DNA of 64,000 nt from Hemerocallis citrina (lineage: Eukaryota > Streptophyta > Magnoliopsida > Asparagales > Asphodelaceae). The notes beneath the pieces were generated by a model that was not told where the DNA came from, did no database searches, and saw only the letters and a list, made by a program, of their open reading frames with translations. How positions within the stretch are numbered: the first letter of the stretch is position 1; each line of letters starts with the position of its first letter. This document shows positions 46,547-57,712 of this stretch, in pieces. The stretch spans positions 176,200,504 through 176,264,503 of the forward strand of contig CM030368.1 in the NCBI GenBank assembly GCA_017893485.1. Direction: 5' to 3'. The position numbers were made by a program, and so were the translations under genes.

Positions 46547-48568
46547 TGATAAATCTGTTAATGTCCACATTTTGGATCAATAATCTGAATGCAATTAAAC
46601 AATTAAATTTTCTATCTTTGGTAATTTATACTTCTTTTCTCTTTTCTATAGGAAACAGCCTAAAAGCAACTAAATGAAGCGGATTCAAGATTTACTCAAG
46701 ACTAATCCATCACTGTGAGGATGAACACTGGAATGAAGAACCTTAATTTTGCATCAAAACATTTGAGTTCGCAGAACAGTCGACTGACTCCTTAACGACA
46801 GTCGACTGAACTGACTGGGTTTGAGTTTCCAAAGTTCGCAGAACAGCCGACTGACTCCTAGTCAACAGTCGACTGAACTGGCGTTCTAGTTCTGTGAGGC
46901 TATAGTATCAACTGAACAAATACAACCCAGTCACAAGCAATCATTGAACAGTCGACTGATACTATAGCAATTATTGAACATGCACAAGCTACATGGAGAC
47001 TACACAAAAATCCTTCTTCACAGCACATCAAAACTACAAGCCAAGAAAGAAAGCAAAAAGAGAGAATCTGAAAGGGAGCTAGAGATAAGCACAGTTGAGA
47101 TACACCCTCATCCAAACCTGCAAAACAAATCAGAGTGAGCTGTCAAAATCCAGGAAACAAATATTGTATAGCTGCAAATATCAACTTCCCAAAAATCAAG
47201 CTAGATATCTGGTCTGGCAGTTAATGAAGAAGATTTGACTCAACCCATATCCGATATTTGAGGAGATTGAAATCTGGAACTTGAGATCTGCAGATGGGGA
47301 CAAAAGAAGCTATAAAAAGGGGGGAATACACAGTCAAGAAGGGACAGACCGGAGGGGAGATCGAGTGCCAATTTGAGACCGAGGGGGAGGATCGGAACCA
47401 ACGATCGGAACCAACAATCGGAACCAAGGAGCAGAACGATTACATCTTGAAGAGGAGGAGAGCAAATTGGTTTCAAGCTTATCATCATACAAAATCAGTG
47501 TTACTTCTTCTCTTTAATTTTTGTTCTTGAGTTGTTTAAATTATTAGAATCATGTATCCAAATTTGTTAGTCAATAAAAGTTGGATTATGTGTAACTAAA
47601 TTTATTTTGGACAAATTGAAACCTTAGTCATGTAATGTTTACAAATCTTCTAAAGCACTACTCCTATCACTTATTGATTAAACCTGATAGTTCTTGATCA
47701 AATTTATAATATGCAGTTTTTGATGCTTGACATTCTTACTATTCAAGGGTTGTTAACTCAATTTATTTATTGATGAACACTCTATATTACTCTATTTATT
47801 GATGAGCAGTCGACTGACTCCTTACGACAGTCGACTGAACTAGTGTTCTGGTTAACATTACCCAAGTTGAGTTATCAAGTTTGCTTCTTATAAAATTGAA
47901 TTGGTTACATAAGCAGACTTAGATGATCGAGTCTAGTGCTCATGATTAGTAACACAAGAACTCATTTGGGTTCTAGGGTTTAATCAACATAGAAGACTAG
48001 AATAGATACCATGTTCTAGTTCTTTATGTGCTTGTCAATTTCCATTGTTTGTTATGCTTTCTTAAAGTGCAACTTAGTAGATATCATGCTAAACACTTAA
48101 GGAGAGAAAGGAATTAGAGTAGATACCATGCATAATTCTTAGCTTTGGGAAATCTTTAATTTAACGAGTAGATACCATACTCTTAAATGAACAAGCATGA
48201 GTGATCAGAGGAGTGTAGAAGTTGATCTAGCATTCTTGACTATAGGTGGAAATCGAGCCCAACTAATTCAATAGATATTTCTTGATTCAAATTAACCAAA
48301 TTGAGAACTTCTTGGTCTATATTTTATTTTATTTTTATTTTATTTTCATTTTTATTTTTTATTTTTATTTTGGGACTCCCTTCAGGTATACAGTTAAATA
48401 AAACTTTATACCAAGCTTTCTGTTTATTCGATTAGTAAGTTATTTACTACAATCTCTGTGGGATCGACCCTTGCTTTTCACTACGCTTCTGAAAACGATT
48501 CGTACACTTGCGAGGTTTTAAAATTATGTTTAGATTATCTATTCATTTAGACAACTGAATCATCAACA
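46547..48568 (+). mobile_element. solo LTR E (2022 bp) nested in solo LTR C
   Basis: It starts TGATAAATCTGTT and ends TGAATCATCAACA, with 5-bp duplications TCCAC (46542-46546 and 48569-48573). Near its 3' end it has GTGGGATCGACCC followed by CGTACACTTGCGAGG, a signature seen in plant Gypsy-type LTRs of the Tat/Athila kind, from memory. It carries seven or more CAGTCGACTG-type palindromes (46780-46960 and 47807-47833). No internal region is present. Confidence 0.65.
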
Positions 48569-49276
48569 TCCACTCCTCGTCCTCGTCTTCGCTCTAGCCC
48601 ATCGACCTCAGCAACCACCTCCCATCGTCATCCCTATCGTCTTCACCCAACTCAACGCCAACCAAACCCATCGTCGTCAACCCTCGACTTCCACCATCAC
48701 GTCATCGACGCTCAGTCGATCCCCGCCTCTGTTTTCGTCAACCTCCGAAGTCGAAGCCACCCGCCCCTTCCTCTGTTTTGCTCTCGAAATAGAGCGTTGC
48801 CACCTCTCACCCTCGTCGCCTCCAGACTCCGCAACCAACATCCCCCGGCCATCCCTCGTCGCTCCGTCAACCCTCGAGCACCCCTCGAGTGCACTGCCGC
48901 CCACCGTGAGTCACAGTGCCGCCATGGCACTATTGCTATTGTCTGTTGTTCTGAGAGGGGAGGGCTGTGTTTGTTGTTTCGTGAAGTGGAGAGGGATTTG
49001 AATTTTGCTGTTTGGTGTTTTGTGAGGGGGGGGGGATTCGCTGTTTTGATAGTTGTTTGGAGTTGTGAGAAGGGGATTGGCTGTGTGTTGGTGTTTGCTT
49101 CTTGTTTTGTCGGTAACGAGTAGAATTAGTCACACCTAGCATGATACAACCCTGACACCTTCTTGCATGCCCACATAGGATGAACTAAAATATTAAAAAG
49201 CCTCGGTATTATGGGTTGACTTTGTAGTGAATGATCGAAAACTGTACTCGGTAAAGGCCTTCTTGCTCACATGAAC

Positions 49277-52200
49277 TGTAACCCCTGTTTTTCATTTTGG
49301 GTATTTTTGAGTGTATTTTTCATTTTAGTGTATTTTTTTCCTCTTTGTATTCCTTTTGTATTTCTTTTTGACGGTATACATGACTTGTTTTCAATATATA
49401 TTGGCTCATTCTTGGTTTTTTGTGATTTATTTTCGGTTCCTTAATTTGTCTTGATCGTTGTTGTTATTTTTGTTCTTCATTTGTGTCTTATTCTCTCTAT
49501 TCCTGTCTTTGGGTGCTCATGGTGATGTGGTTGCTCATCCTATTTCCAATCTTATTGTTGATCCCAAATTGACTACCAATGCTAAATTTTAAATCCACAA
49601 TCCTATTTGATATCCTATACTAATTGATCCTAATCAAATTCTATTAGTCTAAACCTATTGCTACTCCCAAATACCCACAACCCATTAACCCAATTACCCA
49701 TCTCATACAACTAACCCTAATCATCCCCATATATATAACTCTCCCTAACCTAAACCCTAACCCTAACCTACTACATCCCGACCCCCATCTCTCTCCTCTT
49801 CCCTGTTTGTGCCGCCACGACCAAACCCCCAGCTACTCGACGCCACCGATCTGGACCTAGCCGACGCCCCTCCACCTTCGGCCTGGCCTCACCCCAATCC
49901 CGATCCCATACCATTGCCGACCACCTCTAGCTGAGCACTCAATTCCTCTCTATCCCATCCCCGTCCTACCGTCTGTCCCCCCCAACAACCGCCGGAGCAC
50001 TAGCCAACAAAGCCAGCCGACGCCCCTCTTGATCTCTCTCCCTCTCGCTCATGAGTTTTGCACGTGGGGAGTTTTGCATGTGTGATCGCGTGATCGTTTG
50101 GCTCGTGGATTTTCGTTCGTGGGTTTTTTGTTCGTTGCCGGGAATCCTTTTCCGTTATTTTTGGTGTTCGTTTCGTCTTCGGTTAAGGCAAGTAACTTGT
50201 ACTCAATTCCTTTGTATGATACAAGTCATAAATACTGCTTGTAGTGCAGTTGGGTTCTAGAGACAACTTGTGTGTATGTTATCTTGATGAGTATTGTCTC
50301 TATAGTGCTATCTTGACCATAGTTGCCTTACGACACATATGACATGAATTAACCTACGAGTGACCGTTTCTTAATGTGATGTATATGTGAAACAATTATG
50401 AAAACTTATGTGCTTATGAGATCCATGTGATATACTTATTGTGGACATGTCGTATACCCTATTTTATGTTGTTTGGACACTTAGTAGACTCTAATTCATG
50501 TTTAGTGATGTTTCGATTAAGTTTCGTGTGATTCGTGTTGGTTTTGTTCCTAAAGTAAATTCTGTATTTTGCCGATAATCTGTCTTGATCAGTGATTTAG
50601 ACCATATTAAGGTCATAATCTTAATCTCAGTATGAAACATGATTTTTAGAGGAATTCGTCTTCTTTCCAACCCCTTTGACCTTGCTCAATTTCGTTTTCG
50701 TATGTGTGAAATATGACTGTTTTACTACAAAGGTGTAGATCTTTTCCAGATTTCGTTTCTAGATGATTTTGATAACTAAACTATTTTGATACTAGTGCTA
50801 AGAATATTATTTTGATCTAAAACTTTGGTCAGTATTTCTATATCTATCTAGGGATTACCCAGAATTTTGGTGGATTTTATTGATGAGTTTTACATGCCGT
50901 TTCATGCTTGTTTATAAAGACTGTACTTGCTGTATTTTACTCGCTGTTCTGTAAAGAATCGTATTTTCACCCTGATTCCTTTTACTATATGAAAAATGTT
51001 TGTGAAATATGAAAATTATCATATTTTTCTATTTTCATCTCCCTTTGGCGGATTTGGATTTCATTTCACGGTTTGCGAGATATTACAGTTTCCGTATAGC
51101 AGTATTGGGAATTCCAGATTTGCCAAACTATCATTTCTTGATTTTTTTTTGATTTTTGTTGACTAAACTAATCTTACTAGAAAATTATGAAACTTTATAT
51201 TTTGATACTAGACAGATAAAGGAATACTCCAGATTTTTCTTGGATTTATTTGAGATGTTTTGATGCGGTTTTTCGGACTGTAAACTTGATTTTCTGATTT
51301 CTGACTGAACATATTTTCTGGATTCAAATCAGTTTTGAGACTTGATTTTGTGAAATACTATATGACTTATTAATATTCGCTGGATTCGGTTGAGAGTCTA
51401 TTTTCTAGATCTTTAGACGGATTCAGATTTGCATGTTTGTAACACCGGGAGTCACTATTTTACTACAGTATGGTCTTGCTGTCCTGAACTTGAGATTTGG
51501 TTATTTCATTCTTTTGTGTGTTACCTATTACCCGTACATGTTTATCTTGCAACTTGAACTTGTTACTTGATCATACCATGATATAATTGCTTGTTTCGTG
51601 ACACATACATACTTGTTTGACATTAACAATAAATTAACCAAGCCGGGGTTTAAAGGGACAGATCTAGTAGTGGATAATACAGAAACGTGTACTCGGAAGA
51701 GAATCTATTGATTCTATGTGATACTTGAGACTTGGCTTGATACTTGATTACTTGAGGCTTGATATTTCACCACTTGAAGCTTGTTACTTGATACTTGATA
51801 CTTGGCTTGATACTTGTTACTTGAGGCTTGATATTTCACTACTTGAGGCTTCATACTTGATACTTGAGGCTTGATACTTGATACTTGATTTCTTGAGACT
51901 TGTTCCTGAGTACACTTCCCTATATGGTCCACTATGAAATCTAAAACGAAGTTGTGTTGACTGTAGTAACCATGTGATAAAAGGATGGCACATGAAATGC
52001 TACATAGATAGTAATAACTACAAAACTTAATATACGACACTTCAACATGATACATGCTTACTTGATACTTGATTACATGATACATGAGACTTGATGCTCA
52101 AACATGATACTTGACACTTGTTACTTGTTACTTGTTTTCGTGATACTTGATTCGTGATACTTGATACTTGTTTACATGATATTTGTTCACTTGATATTTG

Positions 52201-52759
52201 ATACATATCACTTGCACTTGTTCATCTTGTCATGCTAGTTGTTATACTTGTTATCATGTTTACTTTATGTTGCTAGTTAGTTTTCCCATATACTTGTATC
52301 CTGCATTACAAGCGGCCCATAACTTGCAATTGACGGGTACTTGTTTTCTCTTTTCCTCTTCCCTTCAATTGTTAAATTGCAGATTTTGAAGAACAAGTTC
52401 CAGATGGAATTGGTGATATGAAGTATTAGTGCTGGATTTTATTATTATTATTATTTTGTAGCTTGATTGAACAATATTGTATTTTGATACTTGGATTTAT
52501 TCTTGTATTTGGGCAATGTGACCCAGGATTTTGACTTATTCAGATCATGACTATTTGAGATTAATATATTTGGTTTCAAGTATTCTTGTTAGTATTTTGG
52601 TTCATATGTGCATGTTGGTTGATTCTTTTGCTTCCGATTCTGATTATCTTGTGAATATTGTAAGGATTCTTGAACAGCTTATGGATGATGAAAATCATTC
52701 GCTAGGCTTTTGTCGCGTAACCGTATTCTGTATTCTCTTTTGGAAAGCGAGGCGTGGCA
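49277..52759 (+). repeat. Gypsy B 5' LTR
   Basis: 3483 bp. A TATATATAA box is near 49731, followed by telo-box-like AAACCCTAACCCTAAC. A zone of TTGATACTTG-type short tandem repeats lies at about 51715-51905 and 52070-52205. The end is inferred at GGCGTGGCA (52759) by comparison with the right LTR. Confidence 0.85.
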
Positions 52760-52769
52760 TGGTTTTTAG

Positions 52770-52784
52770 TGGTATCAGAGTACC
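52770..52784 (+). promoter_or_regulatory. Gypsy B primer-binding site
   Basis: TGGTATCAGAGTACC lies 10 bases after the LTR, an initiator Met tRNA-type PBS with a mismatch near its end. Confidence 0.85.
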
Positions 52785-52932
52785 AGGTTTGGCTAATGTA
52801 TTAGTTGCCTAATATATTAGACAAGTTTGGCTCGAACTGGAATCGGCTCAACATTTCACCAACCATGCATGCATAAATGAATTATTATCAATAGTGATCT
52901 GGATGCTAACTGTTTTTGGTTTTGTGCAGACT

Positions 52933-54131
52933 ATGGCTCGTAGAGGTTCTTCTCGTGTTCCAGGTGATCAGCCTGAGCTTGAGGCTGTCACCGTTGTGCT
53001 TGAGCGCTTGATCAATATGCATCAGAACCATAGTGATTTGGTAATGGCTGCTTTGGAAGCCACTCGAGTTCCTCCGCCCGTTATGCCTGTGCAGGCACCT
53101 CTTCCTCCCCGTCCGGGAACAGTCACAGACTTTATGAGGCTGTATCCCGATAGGTTTTCAGGCACTGAGATGCCTTTGGAGGCTGAACAGTGGTTGATTA
53201 GGACAGAGCAACTACTTTTGGCAGTTGGGGTTACAGATACTGATCATGTGGATGTGGTTGCCATCCAGCTGGTGGACTTGGCTCATATCAGGTGGAGGTC
53301 CGAGTCCGAAAGGCTCGAAAGACCGATCACTTGGGCCACTTTCACTATGAGCTTCTTGGAGAAGTTCTTTCCTAGCAGCACTAGAGTGGAGATGGTGCAA
53401 TAATTCTTAGCCCTGAAACAAGTTGGTCGTTATTTCCAGTAATGGAATTTTGTTACATACTGTTTATGCAATGTTGTAACATGAAACCTTCTTGAAACAG
53501 GGCTCCAGGACTGTGGACGAGTACGCAACTGAATTTACTAGAGTTAGCCGCTTCGCAGCCGTTCTTATGGCAAACGAAGAGGATATTGCTCGTAGATTTA
53601 CTTTGGGGCTTGAGCGCGAGATTAGGGTGCAGCTTGTCTTTCTTCATTTGCTCACTTATGCAGAAGCTCTTGAGGCAGCTCGTGCTCAGGAGCAGGCTCG
53701 TGGTGGATTGGCTCCTTCTCAGTGGACTGTTTCACACTCAGTTGCTAGGCCTTCTGGTGGGCCTGTTCAGAGGCCTGTCCCAGCCCATCCGGTCAGTGCA
53801 GCTCCTTACTCTTCTGCATTTCCTCAGCGGACCAGTTTTTGCAACTTTTTCTGCCTTGTTGGGCATGAGCACAAGGATGGCAGGCGTGCCAATCGCTGCT
53901 GCTTTGGTTGTGGTGCTTCTGATCATATGGGGCGGGATTGCCCGCGACAGCAGCAGATGGCTCTTCCAGCCATGAGTCCCGTTTAGCAGGTTGCCCTAGC
54001 TCGTGGTCTAGTTAGGCCACCCCTTCCTCCGCAGCGCCAGATTGTCGGTCAGAGAACCACTGCTCCAAGCAGAGGTCAGGCTTTCAACCTGACTGCTGCT
54101 GATGCCGAGTCAGCTGAGGGTGTGGTTGCAG
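52933..54131 (+). pseudogene. Gypsy B gag, with an intron-like interruption and stops
   Basis: ATG 52933 opens MARRGSSRVPGD; the gag domain (AEQWLIRTEQLLLAVG, then FTMSFLEKFFPS) runs to TAA at 53401-53403, probably a decayed Gln codon, and on to CTGAAACAA at 53421. After a 79-base intron-like stretch the family's gag pattern resumes (GSRTVDEYATEF at 53501). CCHC knuckle CFGCGASDHMGRDC is near 53900-53941. A TAG at 53984-53986 is followed by further in-frame gag tail to 54131. It is not functional as it stands. Confidence 0.85.
53422..53500 (+). other. intron-like insertion within Gypsy B gag
   Basis: 79 bases from GTTGGTCG to TTGAAACAG split the conserved gag motif between a Lys-Gln and a Gly-Ser. 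It is not a multiple of three, and its removal restores the gag frame exactly. Gypsy A gag is continuous at this spot. Confidence 0.55.
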
Positions 54132-54284
54132 GTATCTTTTGTTTATTGTTTTTATTGTTTTGTTGTTTCTCTTTCGTTTCTTCATTTCCTTTTGCTTTAT
54201 TTCTTTCTGTTTGCCTTTCTGCATTTTGTTTTCCTCACCCATGTTCAACCATTCATTTTCTTGTCTCTTTTGATTCTGTTTTAG
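54132..54284 (+). other. intron-like sequence before Gypsy B protease
   Basis: 153 bases from GTATCTTTTG to TTCTGTTTTAG, strongly T-rich with canonical plant splice-site sequences, phase 1. It sits at the same homologous position as the 87-base stretch of Gypsy A. Its length is a multiple of three with no in-frame stop, so unspliced reading would add 51 mainly hydrophobic residues. Confidence 0.6.
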
Positions 54285-57200
54285 GTGTTTTCCTTGTGTG
54301 CTCTTTCCCTGCTCATATTCTTTTTGATTCCGGGGCAACCCATTCTTTTGTCTCCTCTCGATTTGTCGCTCACCATCAGTTAGAGTGCAGCAACATGTTA
54401 GAGGCTTGGAACATTGTGACAGGTGGTGGAGTTGTCATTTGTTCCCGAGAGTGCAGGCAGTGTCCCGTAATTATTGGTAGCGCAGAGTTCAAGGCCAATC
54501 TGATTGTAATTGGAAATTCTGGGTTCGACGTTATTCTGGGTATGGATTGGTTGGGTGAAACCCATGCCATCATTGATTGTCGTGCCAAGAAAGTTGTGTT
54601 TCGGATTCCAAATCACGCAGAGTTTGAGTTCCATGTCGGGGAGTCTTCCTTTGGCCGTGCTGCAGTTGATCAGGAGATTTGTACAATGGAGTTGCATTCA
54701 GGCTATGAGGCTATGCCTCTAGTGGTTCAGGATTTCCTGGATATTTTCCAAAGGAGTTGCCTGGCTTACCCCCTGATAGGGATGTGGAGTTTGGTATTGA
54801 AGTTCAACCGGTACGACGCCTATATTGAAGAGTCCCTACCGGATGGCACTGGTTGATTTAGTTGAGCTTAAGGTGCAGATTCAGGAGTTGCTTGATTTGG
54901 GTTTCATCAGATCTAATATTTTGCCTTGGGGTGCTCCAGTCCTTTTTATCAACAAGTAGGATGGTAGTCGTCGACTGTGTGTGGATTATCGGGAACTGAA
55001 AAGTGTTACTGTGAAGAATCGGTATCCGTTGCCCAGGATCGATGATATGTTTGACCAGTTGAGTGGAGCTGCTATTTTTTCGAAGTTGAATCTTCATTCT
55101 GGGTATCATCAAGTCAAAGTGAAGGTGACTGATGTGCAGAAGACTGCTTTCAGGACCAGATATGGCCACTATGAGTATCTTGTGATGCCGTTCGGAGTTA
55201 TGAGCCGGCTGTATTCATGAATCTTATGAACCAGGTCTTTTCTCAGTTCTTGGATAGATTCGTGGTGGTCTTCATTGATGATATTTTGGTGTATTCTCGG
55301 AATCGGGAAGATCCTGCTGAGCATTTTAGAGTGGTTCTGCAGACTTTGAGAGAAAATCAGCTGTATGGAAAACTCAGCAAGTGCGAGTTTTGGCTCGATA
55401 GGGTTTCATTCTTGGGGCACATTATCTCAGGCGATGGTATTTTTGTGGATCCTTCCAAGGTTGAGGCTGTAAAGGATTGACCTGTTCCCAAGTCAGTTTC
55501 TGAAGTCAGGAGTTTTCTTGGTTTAGCTGGCTATTATCGGAAATTCGTCCAAGATTTTTTGAGAATTGCAGGACCGTTGACTAAGTTGACTGGGAAGGAT
55601 CAGAAGTTCTGTTGGTCTGATGTGTATGGTGTGGCTTTTGTTGAGATGAAAAATAGAATGATGTCAGCGCCTGTGTTGACTATTCCCGATGGTTTAGGTG
55701 GATTTGTAATTCACTGTGTTGCTTCTGGTAAGGGTCTCAGAGCAGTTTTGATGCAGAAGGGCCGAGTCATTGCGTCTGCATCGAGGCAGTTGAGGCCGCA
55801 TGAGAAGAACTATCCGACTCATGACTTGGAGTTAGCGGCAGTGATTTATGCTTTGAAGTTGTGGAGACATTATTTACTTGGAGACCGAGTGGAGATCTTT
55901 ACAGACCACAAAAGTCTCAAGTACGTCTTCACCCAAAAGGAGTTAAACATGAGGCAAAGGCGTTGGTTGGAGCTTATGGCCGATTATGACATCAATTTGC
56001 AATACCATCCTGGTAAAATAAACTTGATGCCAGATGCTTTGAGCAGGAGACCAGCAGTTATGTTCTTGACTCAGCAGAGGGTGCTGATTGAGCAGATGAG
56101 GAGGCTGGAGTTGGAGGTTTTGTTGCCGAGTTCTGGTCGGAGTTGTTTGGCACTCCAGCTGCAGTCGTCTCTTGTTGATCAGATTAAAGAGTTGCAGGCT
56201 GGTGATGCGCAGTTGCAGGGTTTTCGAGCTGAGGTCGAGTCTGGGTCCAGGACGGACATGGTTATTCATGCTGATGGATCGCTTCGTTTTGGTTCCCGTT
56301 TGTGTGTCCCGAAAGGTGAAGTTTGTTAGAGGTTGCTTGAGGAAGCCCACCAGTCATCCTATTCTATCCATCCCAGCGGTACTAAGATGTATCGGGATTT
56401 GAAGCTTCATTTCTGGTGGCATTGTATGAAGAGGGCTTTGGCTCGGTTTGTTTCTCAGTGCTTGGTCTGCCAACAGGTTAAGGCAGAGCATCAAAGGACC
56501 GCTGGACTTCTTCAACCGCTTCCTATTTCAGAGTGGAAGTGGGAACATATCACCATGGATTTTGTGACTGCTTTGCCGATGAGTCCTAAGGGTCATAATG
56601 CTATTTGGGTGATCGTCGACCGTTTGACGAAGAGTGCTCATTTCATTCCTTTTCGTGTCGGGTAGTCTACTGAGATCCTAGCTGAGAGGTATATGCAAGA
56701 GATTATTAGACTTCATGGGGTTCCAGTCAGTATTGTATCCGACAGGGATACGAGATTCAGATCTCGGTTCTGGGAGAGTCTTCAGGCCAGATTAGGGAGT
56801 AAGTTGAAGTACAATACAGCTTTCCATCCCCAGACTGATGGACAGTCAGAACGGACTATTCAGATTCTTGAGAACATGTTGAGTTTCTGTATGCTTCAGT
56901 TTGGTGGATCATGGGATGACCATTTGCATCTCGTAGAGTTCTCGTACAATAACAGCTTTCAAGCCAGTATTAAAGCTGCTCCGTTCGAGGCACTCTATGG
57001 GTGGAAGTGCAGATCACCAGTGTGCTAAGAGTGCTGGGATGACATTGGTGAGAGAAAGTTGTTGGGTCCGGAATTGATCACTAGGACAGTTGATGCTATG
57101 GTTCAGATTAGGAAGCATTTGCAGGCAGCTCAGGATCGGTAGAGGCGATGGGCTGATGTCCATCGGAGGGCTTTGGAGTTTGGTGTTGGTGACCATGTTT

Positions 57201-57604
57201 TCCTAAAGGTATCGCCGTGGTGCGGTGTCATTCGGTTCGGTGGTGGGGGAAAGCTTAGCCCTAGGTTTATTGGACCGTATGAGATTTTGGAGCGAGTAGG
57301 CAGGGTGGCCTATCGTCATGCATTGCCGCCAGCGTTATCAGGACTGCATGATGTTTTCCATGTCTCACAACTCAGAAGGTATATTTGTGATTAGGGCCAC
57401 ATGATCGACTATTCTGAGTTGACCATTCGGCCGGATTTGACTTGTGAGATTCCGCCAGTTGCTATTGTGGATCGGCGGGAGAAAGTGCTTAAGAACAAGG
57501 TCATCAAGTTGGTTCGTGTTGCTTGGAATCCTCACTCGCCTAGTGAGTCGAATTGAGAGCTGGAGGAGGAGATTCAGCAGAAGTTTTCTCATTTGTTTGT
57601 GTAG
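54285..57604 (+). pseudogene. Gypsy B pol: protease, RT, RNase H, integrase, chromodomain-like end, many breaks
   Basis: Recognisable in order: protease ILFDSGATHSFVS (about 54310); RT with [20 protein letters not shown] (54985) and FIDDILVYS (55275); RNase H with [11 protein letters not shown] (55900), whose first catalytic YSDAS-type Asp is lost ([10 protein letters not shown], near 55710); integrase zinc region [13 protein letters not shown] (56460), core VSDRDTRF and [10 protein letters not shown] (56740-56850); and a C-terminal region ending SHLFV at 57601. Frameshift near 54750 and stops near 54957, 55478, 56326, 56663, 57026, 57140 and 57393 rule out a protein. Confidence 0.92.
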
Positions 57605-57712
57605 TGGTTGTTTTGTTTTGTTTTGCTTTGTTTTCTGTTCCTTTCGGGGTTATCCTATATATATTCTTTTTGAATTTCGAGGACGAAATACTTCTTGTTA
57701 GGTGGGTAGGAT

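Noticed and set aside
49745..49770. Telomere-like CCCTAACCCTAA run
   Set aside because: Only a few units within the Gypsy B LTR leader. It fits a telo-box promoter motif, not a telomere or interstitial telomeric array.
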